Shown in pieces: positions 52,877-59,725 of a DNA stretch of 64,000 bases. Position numbers and translations under genes: made by a program. The first letter of the stretch is position 1; the number at the start of each line of letters is the position of its first letter. This stretch comes from Streptomyces bambusae (lineage in GTDB: Bacteria > Actinomycetota > Actinomycetes > Streptomycetales > Streptomycetaceae), in assembly GCF_020532645.1 (NCBI RefSeq), contig NZ_JAJAUZ010000009.1:1-64000 (forward strand), read 5' to 3'. Under the pieces are notes generated by a model. That model had not been told where the DNA came from and did not search any database. It saw only the letters and a program-made list of their open reading frames with translations.

Positions 52877-53560
52877 ATGCGCGATATGGCCGTGGTCCTG
52901 GTGTCGGCGGCCGTGCTGCTGCTGGTGTACCACGCGGTGCGGCGGAGCGGGGCGGGGCTGCGGGCTGCGGTCGCAGTGGGCGCGGTGGCGAACGCGGCGG
53001 TGCTGTACGGCCTGGCGGTCACTCAGCCCGCAGGCTCGGTGGTGACGGTCGCCGTGGTGTCGGCCGTGGGTGCGCTGCACGCCCTGCTGTCCGCGGGGCG
53101 GGACGGCCTGCGCAGGGTGGCCGTGCTGGACCCGGCGGGGCTGCGCGGGCTGGTCCGTACGGTCGCGGGCTTGGAACCGCCGCAGCTGATCGGGCTGTTC
53201 GTGCCCTACACGGGCGGGCTGATGGTGACGGCGTTCGGCGACGACGCCCGTCCGGAGGGCCGGCAGTTCCGGGTGCCGGCCGGCGACTACTGCCCGTTCT
53301 GCCTCGTGGAGGAGCAGGCCCGGGCGCTGACCGGCCCGGACGCGGACGCGCTGCTGGCCGAGTACCGCGGGCACGTCCGGCGCGGCAGCAGCCGCCACGT
53401 CCTGATCCGCCGCATGGAACCGGGCGACCCCTGGACCGGCCGGCTCCGCGACCGCGTCGGCTACCGCACCCCGCCCCGCTCCCCCGCCTGCCCGGCCCAC
53501 GCCCCGACCGGGCCGGGGGCGGGATCCGGTGCGGGGGCGGGACCGGGCGCGGTGTCCTGA
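52877..53560 (+). CDS. Hypothetical protein with N-terminal membrane segments
   Basis: Protein of 227 aa. ATG 52877 follows GGAGGGG. Two or three hydrophobic segments are present in the first 80 residues (MAVVLVSAAVLLLVYHAV, VAVGAVANAAVLYGLAV, VVTVAVVSAVGALHALL). A soluble region with a CPFC motif follows (GDYCPFCLVEEQARAL), possibly metal-binding or redox-active. The end is a Gly/Ala/Pro-rich tail. I do not recognise the family. It lies downstream of the second CACCCGCAAAAGTA motif. Confidence 0.6.
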   Translation: MRDMAVVLVSAAVLLLVYHAVRRSGAGLRAAVAVGAVANAAVLYGLAVTQPAGSVVTVAVVSAVGALHALLSAGRDGLRRVAVLDPAGLRGLVRTVAGLEPPQLIGLFVPYTGGLMVTAFGDDARPEGRQFRVPAGDYCPFCLVEEQARALTGPDADALLAEYRGHVRRGSSRHVLIRRMEPGDPWTGRLRDRVGYRTPPRSPACPAHAPTGPGAGSGAGAGPGAVS

Positions 53561-53561
53561 G

Positions 53562-53617
53562 CGGGCGGCCCGGGCCGGTGCGGCCGGCCCCGTCATCGGG
53601 GCTGGTGCGGCCGCCCG
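53562..53617. terminator. Nested hairpins between convergent genes
   Basis: Outer arms CGGGCGGCC/GGCCGCCCG and inner arms CCGGCCCCG/CGGGGCTGG (one G-T) with loop TCAT lie right after the stop at 53560 and before the convergent acyltransferase end at 53674. Confidence 0.6.
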
Positions 53618-53673
53618 GGTCCCGCCCCGGTTTCGTGCTCCGGCTCGGCCGGCGCCGCCGGTCCGGTTCCGTT

Positions 53674-54843
53674 TCAGGCGCCGGACCGCGCCTCGGCCCG
53701 GCGGCCGTCCGAGCGGCCGGCACTGGCCCAGCGGCGCATCGCGGGACGCTCGACGTACCGGTGCAGCAGGTGCGCCAGACCGAGCGTGACGGCGAGGGCC
53801 AGCAGGCAGAGGGCGAGCGCGGCGACGGTGTCGTACGGCTTGTGCAGGGTGAGGTACCGGGTGGCGCCGATGAGGACGATCGCCTGGACCAGGTAGAAGG
53901 CGAAGGACACCTCGCCCAGCCAGTGCACGGCCGGGTGGCGCAGGAGCGACGGGCGGCCGCGCAGGTCGGCGATCGCGACGGCCGGGATCAGCAGGGCGAG
54001 CGGGACGACCCAGACCGCGGTGAGTCCGTACAGGTACGGCACGTTCAGGGCCAGCGGGTAGGCGGCCGCGAGCAGGACGAGGGCGTGCAGGGGCCGGATG
54101 CCGATCCAGCGGTCGGCGAGCACGATGCGCGCGAGCAGCATGCCGAGGACGAACTCGGCCATCCGGACCGGCGGGAACTGGTACACGAACCAGTTCTGGA
54201 CGGCGCTCACGGGCCAGCCCGGGATCCGCTGGGCGCCGGGCAGGAGCGCGGTGGCCAGGGCCGGGACGGCCACGATCAGGGCGGCGACGGCGGCCGCCCA
54301 GCCCCACAGGCGGGTCGGGGAGATCCGTCGCACGAGCCGCAGCAGCGCCGGGAAGGCGAGGTAGAACAGCAGCTCGCAGGAGAGCGACCAGCTGGGGATG
54401 TTCACGCTGAACGACACGGCAGGGTCCCAGGACCAGGCCTGCACCAGGAACAGGTTGGGCAGCGCCTGCTGCCAGCCGGTCGTCGCCCACGCGATGAGGG
54501 CGAGGGCCGCGGCGAAGGTGACCAGGTGGTTCGGAACGAGTTTGGCCAGGCGGCGCCGTACGAACCGTCCCGCGGTGTCGCCCGGGGCGGCCGACCAGGT
54601 CAGGATGAACCCGCTCAGGAGGAAGAAGAAGGTCACTCCGAGGCCGCCCGCGACCCCGAACACCCGGCCGGTCCACTCGGCGGCGCGGCCTCCGAAGACG
54701 CTCAGCTCCGGCAGCGCGAGGTGGTGCGCGAAGACGGCGAGGGCCGCGGCGAAGCGCAGGCCGGTCAGGGACGGCAGGCTGGTGCAGCCGACGGGGACGT
54801 CGGGTGTTCTCGCCACGGTCGGCGAGAGGGCCGTGAGGCTCAT
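53674..54843 (-). CDS. Acyltransferase-3 (OafA/NodX-like) membrane protein
   Basis: Protein of 389 aa with about ten membrane segments. Family marks: SLTGLRFAAALAVFAHHLAL with the catalytic-site RxxA...H motif, GGLGVTFFFLLSGFILTW, IPSWSLSCELLFYLAFPALL, GEVSFAFYLVQAIVL and a late HRYVERPA. Such enzymes O-acylate surface polysaccharides or secondary metabolites. ATG 54843. A very strong hairpin lies in its 5' region. Confidence 0.9.
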   Translation of the reverse strand: MSLTALSPTVARTPDVPVGCTSLPSLTGLRFAAALAVFAHHLALPELSVFGGRAAEWTGRVFGVAGGLGVTFFFLLSGFILTWSAAPGDTAGRFVRRRLAKLVPNHLVTFAAALALIAWATTGWQQALPNLFLVQAWSWDPAVSFSVNIPSWSLSCELLFYLAFPALLRLVRRISPTRLWGWAAAVAALIVAVPALATALLPGAQRIPGWPVSAVQNWFVYQFPPVRMAEFVLGMLLARIVLADRWIGIRPLHALVLLAAAYPLALNVPYLYGLTAVWVVPLALLIPAVAIADLRGRPSLLRHPAVHWLGEVSFAFYLVQAIVLIGATRYLTLHKPYDTVAALALCLLALAVTLGLAHLLHRYVERPAMRRWASAGRSDGRRAEARSGA

Positions 54844-55235
54844 GAAGGGTTCTCCCGTTGTGTGGTGGCCGGGGCCGGCGGGGCGTCGCGCCTGGATGCG
54901 GGACGCGGGGAACCGCACGGCAAAGCACCGCGCGGCGGGTCCCGGAGGGGGACCCGCCGCGCGGTGCCGGCCTGGTGTGTGTGCGTGGATGGTGAGGTGC
55001 GTGGTGATGCCGCGGGACGCGCGAGGTGCGTGCGCTGCGCGCCGTGGGGGGCGGGCGGGACGCTGTACCCGTGATGGGCATGGCTCGACCGCCGACGGAA
55101 GAGTGACAGCGGATGCGGTCTGAAGTCAACGGTGTGCGTGCGGCTGGTGTGGTTCCACTTTCGCGGGACGGTTCCGCTTGGTGTCCCCGGGCGTCGTTGG
55201 CGGACGTCGTCGGCGGAGCGCGTAAGCGGAGCTCG
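54844..55235. other. 392-bp region with a 19-bp-stem hairpin
   Basis: Between the multicopper oxidase stop and the acyltransferase start, both on the minus strand. It holds the hairpin at 54925-54967. Open frames here are shadows. No other feature is seen. Confidence 0.5.
54925..54967 (-). terminator. 19-bp perfect-stem hairpin
   Basis: GCACCGCGCGGCGGGTCCC pairs fully with GGGACCCGCCGCGCGGTGC around the 5-nt loop GGAGG. On the minus strand it is followed by TTTGCC and lies 82 nt upstream of the acyltransferase ATG and 268 nt downstream of the oxidase stop. It could be the oxidase terminator or a leader attenuator of the acyltransferase gene. Confidence 0.75.
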
Positions 55236-56720
55236 TCAGCGGATGCGGAAGGTGGCCATCATGCCCATCGCCGAGTGGTCGAGCATGTGGCAGTGGTACA
55301 CGTAGTCGCCGCGGTAGGTGTTGAACGTGACGTGCAGTTTCACCGTCTCGCCCGCCATCACCCGCACGGTGTCCTTGAGCCCTGCCTCGGTGGGTCCGAC
55401 GGGCTTGCCGCCGCGTTCCAGGACCCGGAACTGGACCAGGTGCATGTGGAAGTTGTGCGGGATGCGGGTGTTGGTGTTGGTGACGTTCCAGATCTCGGAG
55501 GTTCCGTGTGCGGCGGTGATGTCGATGCGTTCGGGGTCGTACAGCTGTCCGTTCATGAAGCCGCGGGGCTGCGCGCGGCCGTCCTCGTCCATCTGCATGG
55601 TGATGTCGCGGGTCACGACGGGGGCGGGCAGGTCGGCGGCGGCCGGCAGGGTGCGCAGCACCTCGGGCACGCTGCTGGGGTCGGCGGCCGTCCGTACGAC
55701 GTCGAAGCGGAGCACCTTGCCGACCAGGTCCGGCGAGCCGGGGCCGAGGGTGTTCTCCAGCACCAGCTGCGTGCCCACCGGGTAGCGGGAGAAGTCGATG
55801 ACGACGTCGGCGCGTTCGCCCGGGGTCAGGACGATGGAGGGGACGTTGACGGGGCGCTCCAGGAGGCCGCCGTCCGAACCGATCTGGGTCATCGTGGAGC
55901 CGTCGGACAGGCGCAGGGCGAAGAAGCGCGAGTTGGCGCCGTTGAGCAGCCGGAAGCGGTACTTGCGCGCCGCCACCTGGAAGAACGGCGCAGGTCGGCC
56001 GTTGGCGAGAATAGTGGTGCGGCCCGGGTCGGCCATCGCGTAGGCGAGCTGGCCGGTCTCGTCGAACCGGGCGTCGCGCAGGGTGATGGGCACCTCGAAC
56101 TCGCCGCGGGGGAGCGGGAGCGCGGCCTCCAGTTTGTCGGTGAGCAGGTAGTTTCCGGACAGGCCCCGGTAGACGTGCTCGGACTCCATGTGGTGGGCGT
56201 GGTCGTGGAACCACAGGGCCGCGTGCGACTGGCGGTTGGGGTAGACGTACGTGCGCGCGGTGCCCGGGCCGAAGGTGTCCATGGGGGAACCGTCGTGCTC
56301 GGGTGCCACGTTCGCGCCGTGCAGGTGCACCGCCACCGGCATGTCGAGGGTGTTGCGCTGGTGGACGACCACCGTGCGGCCCGAACGGGCCCTGATGACC
56401 GGTCCGGGGAAGTGGCCGTCATAGGTGAGGACGTCGGTGGAGCGCCCCGGGAAGATCTCGGCGGTGGCCTTGCGGATCGTCATGAGGTAGATGTCCCGGT
56501 TGCCCCACCGGAGCATCGGGCGCAGCTCTCGCTGACGCGGCATCGGGACGCTGAACGGGGGGAGCAGGGGGCCGGCCGCGAGCCCTGCGGGGGCTGCGGG
56601 GAGGGTGCGCGGGTCGGCGCGGTTGCGCGCCGAGAGCAGGGGGGTGAGGGCGGTGCCGGTGAGGAGCGTGGCGCTCGCGGCGGCGACCGTTGCGCCGAGG
56701 ACGCTGCGTCGGGTGACCAT
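55236..56720 (-). CDS. Tat-exported multicopper oxidase
   Basis: Protein of 494 aa from ATG 56720. Twin-arginine signal TRRSVLGATVAAASATLL. Copper ligands in the standard order: HLHGAN, WFHDHAHH, then near the C-terminus HNFHMHLVQF and HCHMLDHSAMGM, giving the trinuclear centre and a type-1 copper with an axial Met. Length and three cupredoxin domains fit the CueO/CotA/phenoxazinone-synthase-like group. Roles in copper tolerance or phenol oxidation are possible; no copper regulator is next to it. Confidence 0.93.
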   Translation of the reverse strand: MVTRRSVLGATVAAASATLLTGTALTPLLSARNRADPRTLPAAPAGLAAGPLLPPFSVPMPRQRELRPMLRWGNRDIYLMTIRKATAEIFPGRSTDVLTYDGHFPGPVIRARSGRTVVVHQRNTLDMPVAVHLHGANVAPEHDGSPMDTFGPGTARTYVYPNRQSHAALWFHDHAHHMESEHVYRGLSGNYLLTDKLEAALPLPRGEFEVPITLRDARFDETGQLAYAMADPGRTTILANGRPAPFFQVAARKYRFRLLNGANSRFFALRLSDGSTMTQIGSDGGLLERPVNVPSIVLTPGERADVVIDFSRYPVGTQLVLENTLGPGSPDLVGKVLRFDVVRTAADPSSVPEVLRTLPAAADLPAPVVTRDITMQMDEDGRAQPRGFMNGQLYDPERIDITAAHGTSEIWNVTNTNTRIPHNFHMHLVQFRVLERGGKPVGPTEAGLKDTVRVMAGETVKLHVTFNTYRGDYVYHCHMLDHSAMGMMATFRIR

Positions 56721-56991
56721 GGTCGGTCCTCCTGGTGTGCGGGCGGGCAGGAGGGGCCAGGCCGCGCCCGTCGACCGGCATGGCCCCGGGGCCGCCGGCG
56801 TTCCGGGGCCCCGGTCCCTGGGTAGTCGCCGCGGGGCACCGGCAGGGCCGTTCCGTGCAGGACTTGTCGTTCGCCTGTGCGAGATCTGACACGGGCGGCC
56901 GGGCACCGCCGGGTTCCGGCCGTCCGGGGGGTGCGGACCCGGCCACGACCTGCCGTCGGCCCGTGGATCGCGCGTGTCTACGCTCACCGTC

Positions 56992-57615
56992 ATGACGATC
57001 GACTGGATGGCGGAAGACCGGCGCCTGTTGGACGGACGGCGCTACGACCAGGCCCGCCGCCCGCCCTATGCCGAGGTGGGAGCCCCCGCACCGCTGTCCG
57101 AGGCGGAGGTCGGCGAGGCGGAGGCGGAGCTGGGCATCACGTTTCCGGCGGAGTACCGCGAGTACCTGCTCCGGCGCAGCGCCGGTGGCGTGGTCAACCG
57201 CCTGTGCCGGACCGCTGCGGGCTGGGGGTGGCAGGGGGACTCGCTCACCAACTACGACCTGCTCGCCGTCGCCTTCCCGCACCCCGACTCCTACCTCGCC
57301 TACGAGGACGATCTCGACGCACGCGAGCCGCTGGAAGAGGACTTCGCGGACGCCGGCGCCCACCGGGAGGGCTGGAACCAGTGGGACGCCGAGTACGGGG
57401 TGTTCCAGGAGCGCAAGACCTCCGGTGCCGTGTTCATCCGCGAGGGCGGCTGCGGCTTCTCCACCCTGCTCGTCGTCACCGGTCCGCACCGGGGCACGAT
57501 GTGGTTCGACGCCCGCGCCACCTGCGACCGGATCCTTCCGCTCGAACTGGGCGGCCGGCCGGTGTCGTTCAGGGACTGGCTCGGTCACGGGTCCATGGAC
57601 CTGGTCGCCTGGTGA
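56992..57615 (+). CDS. SMI1/KNR4 (SUKH) family protein
   Basis: Protein of 207 aa. The SUKH core shows APLSEAEVGEAEAELGITFP, AEYREYLLRRSAGGVVN and a tail with GGRPVSFRDWLGHGSMDLVAW. SUKH proteins often serve as immunity proteins against varied toxins. Here no toxin gene is adjacent, so it may be an orphan antidote or have another role. No Shine-Dalgarno sequence precedes ATG 56992; a TACGCT box 9 nt upstream would suit a leaderless transcript. GTG 56974 is an alternative start. Confidence 0.82.
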   Translation: MTIDWMAEDRRLLDGRRYDQARRPPYAEVGAPAPLSEAEVGEAEAELGITFPAEYREYLLRRSAGGVVNRLCRTAAGWGWQGDSLTNYDLLAVAFPHPDSYLAYEDDLDAREPLEEDFADAGAHREGWNQWDAEYGVFQERKTSGAVFIREGGCGFSTLLVVTGPHRGTMWFDARATCDRILPLELGGRPVSFRDWLGHGSMDLVAW

Positions 57616-57715
57616 GACCCCCCGCGTTTCGGAGTGTGATCTTCCGGAGTTAACCCGGATTTTAGTGATCATTTCCGATGATCTTCGTTGGACATCTCAA
57701 CACCAGGGGGAATTC

Positions 57716-59092
57716 TTGAGCCAGGGGCAGCACCGCGCCCTCCGGCGCACCACTCTCGGGGTGGCCACCGTCACCGCCCTCGCCCTCGCCGTGCCGCAGG
57801 CGGGTGCCGCGGACGGCGCCGTTCGGGCCGGCACCTCGGCGGCGCCGGGTACCGTCGTCCAGGCCAGGGGCATCAGCTTCATCGACTCGGGTTACCAGTG
57901 GGGCGGGGTGGGGCTCGACGCCACGCTGCCCGCGGGCACCCGCGGTTCCGTGCGGACGCGGGTCGTGTTCGACAAGCTGCCGCCGGGCGGCTGGACGGCC
58001 GAGCGGATCGCCCCGCTGCTCACGGCGGAGTGCTACGTCGGCCTGCCCGCCAGGACGGGTCCGTGCGCCTGGCGGGCCGGGGAGGTCGACACCCCCGAGC
58101 AGGGCAAGCTGTTCTTCGACCTGCCCGAAGGCAAGGCCCCGGCGTCGGGCCCGCTGAACCACGTCGCCAAGGTGAGCGCCGCCGCCCACGCCGCCGGCAT
58201 CGGCGACCTCCGCGGCACCGCCGAGGTGCGGGACTCCTCGGGCAGGCTGTTGGCCACCGGCGACGCGCGTCTCTACTTCCGCGACCCGCAGCGGCCCGCA
58301 TCCCAGCGCGCCGCCCTCCACGCGGTGGACAAGGCCGGGGTGATGTGGCGGTACGAGACCACGGGCGCCGAGGCGAGCCAGCTCAAGCACCGGGTGCGGG
58401 TGGGGCCGGGCTGGCAGGTGTACGACACCGTGACGGCGCTGTCCTCCTTCACCGCCGACGGCCGCGGCGACGCGGTCGCCCGCGACAAGGCGGGCGTGCT
58501 GTGGTGGTACGGCGGTTCCGGCAGCACGGTCGAGCCGTTCAAGCCGCGGGTAAAGATCGGCCCCGGCTGGCAGGCATACAACAGCATCGAGGGCGTCGGC
58601 GACGTGACCGGCGACCGGATCGAAGACCTGGTCGCGCGCGACCGCGCGGGCGACCTGTGGCTCTTCCGGGGCACGGGCAAGCCCAAGGCCCCGTTCAAGG
58701 CGCGGGTGAAGGCCGGCAGCGGCTGGGACCGGTACACGCAGCTCGCCGGGTTCGCCTCCCGTACCCCGTCCGGCCCGACCCACGGCCTGCTGGCCCGCGA
58801 CAAGGCCGGCGTGCTGTGGACGTACGAGGCCAAGCCGTCGAGCAGTGCCACCAAGCCCTTCGCCACCCGGGTGAAGGTCGGCGGCGGCTGGAACGAGATC
58901 GAGAGCATCCACGGCGTCGGCTACTCGAACGGCGACACCTTCGAGGACGCCCTCGTCCTGGAGAAGCGCCTCGGCGGCAGGACCATGGTCGCCTTCCCCG
59001 GCCACCCCGCGAAGCTCGGCTCCGACGAGTCAGCGCCGCGCAAGGAAGCCACCGTCGGCCACGGCTGGAACATCTACACCCTCGTGTTCTGA
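57716..59092 (+). CDS. Secreted FG-GAP-type propeller protein
   Basis: Protein of 458 aa. TTG 57716 follows AGGGGGA. Signal peptide TTLGVATVTALALAVPQAGA. Residues about 45-200 form a beta-rich domain with a Cys pair (AECYVGL, GPCAWRAGE). Then come tachylectin/FG-GAP blades (VMWRYETTGAEAS, VRVGPGWQVYDTVTALSSF, DVTGDRIEDLVARDRAGDLW) to the terminal GWNIYTLVF. Same GWxxY ending as the other FG-GAP proteins here. Adhesion or binding role inferred; no enzymatic site. Confidence 0.86.
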   Translation: MSQGQHRALRRTTLGVATVTALALAVPQAGAADGAVRAGTSAAPGTVVQARGISFIDSGYQWGGVGLDATLPAGTRGSVRTRVVFDKLPPGGWTAERIAPLLTAECYVGLPARTGPCAWRAGEVDTPEQGKLFFDLPEGKAPASGPLNHVAKVSAAAHAAGIGDLRGTAEVRDSSGRLLATGDARLYFRDPQRPASQRAALHAVDKAGVMWRYETTGAEASQLKHRVRVGPGWQVYDTVTALSSFTADGRGDAVARDKAGVLWWYGGSGSTVEPFKPRVKIGPGWQAYNSIEGVGDVTGDRIEDLVARDRAGDLWLFRGTGKPKAPFKARVKAGSGWDRYTQLAGFASRTPSGPTHGLLARDKAGVLWTYEAKPSSSATKPFATRVKVGGGWNEIESIHGVGYSNGDTFEDALVLEKRLGGRTMVAFPGHPAKLGSDESAPRKEATVGHGWNIYTLVF

Positions 59093-59118
59093 GCCCGCGC
59101 GGCCTCTCGCGCACGCAA

Positions 59119-59158
59119 GCGGTCCCGTACCGGCACCCGGCTGCCGGTACGGGACCGC
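59119..59158 (+). terminator. Strong terminator after the FG-GAP gene
   Basis: A perfect 17-bp stem, GCGGTCCCGTACCGGCA against TGCCGGTACGGGACCGC, with a 6-nt loop begins 26 nt after the stop. Confidence 0.8.
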
Positions 59159-59186
59159 ATCCGCCGGAGGAGCCCCGCGGCGGGGC

Positions 59187-59666
59187 ATGATCGTGCGCAT
59201 GGAGAACGGACACCTCACACACTCCCCCCCCGCGTACGCCTGCATGCTGGTGCGCAGGCCCGCGGCCCAGGCCTTCGAGGCCTTCGCCGATCCGGCCGTC
59301 ACGTCCCGGTTCTGGTACAGCAAGAGCAGCGGGCCCATGACCGCGGGGGCCGAGCTGCGCTGGGAATGGGAGACCTACGGGGCGTCGGCCGACGTCCGCG
59401 TCCTGGAGGTCGAGGAGGGACGTCTGATCCGCTTCGAGTGGGGCAATTACGAACAGCCGACCACGGTCGAGCTGAAGTTCACCCCGCGGACGGCGCAGGC
59501 GACCTTCGTCGAGGCCACGGAGACCGGGTTCGTGGGCTCGGGGGACGACACGGTCCGCTGGGTGAACGACACGGTGGGCGGGTTCACCACCGCCCTGTGC
59601 GCGATGAAGGCCCTCCTCGAACACGGCATCGAGCTCAACGCCGTCCCCGACCACCACCCGGCCTGA
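59187..59666 (+). CDS. SRPBCC (AHSA1-like) protein
   Basis: Protein of 159 aa. START-like helix-grip signs: VRRPAAQAFEAFADPAVTSR FW at the start, GAELRWEWETYGASADVRVL, EGRLIRFEWG and the C-terminal GGFTTALCAMKALLEHGIEL. Members bind hydrophobic ligands or activate Hsp90-like partners; the real ligand is unknown. ATG 59187 or ATG 59199. Convergent with the FG-GAP gene after it. Confidence 0.83.
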   Translation: MIVRMENGHLTHSPPAYACMLVRRPAAQAFEAFADPAVTSRFWYSKSSGPMTAGAELRWEWETYGASADVRVLEVEEGRLIRFEWGNYEQPTTVELKFTPRTAQATFVEATETGFVGSGDDTVRWVNDTVGGFTTALCAMKALLEHGIELNAVPDHHPA

Positions 59667-59683
59667 CCGCCCGGCGCTCCGTG

Positions 59684-59714
59684 GGGCCGTCGCGGGAGGT
59701 GCCCGCGACGGCCC
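59684..59714. terminator. Hairpin between convergent genes
   Basis: GGGCCGTCGCGGG pairs perfectly with CCCGCGACGGCCC (13 bp) around AGGTG, between the SRPBCC stop and the FG-GAP stop. Confidence 0.75.
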
Positions 59715-59725
59715 GTCAGAGGTGG

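Noticed and set aside
52583..55129. 848-aa minus-strand frame and 802-aa plus-strand frame across the acyltransferase region
   Set aside because: Low-complexity Arg/Pro or Gly/Ala translations that overlap real genes in other frames.
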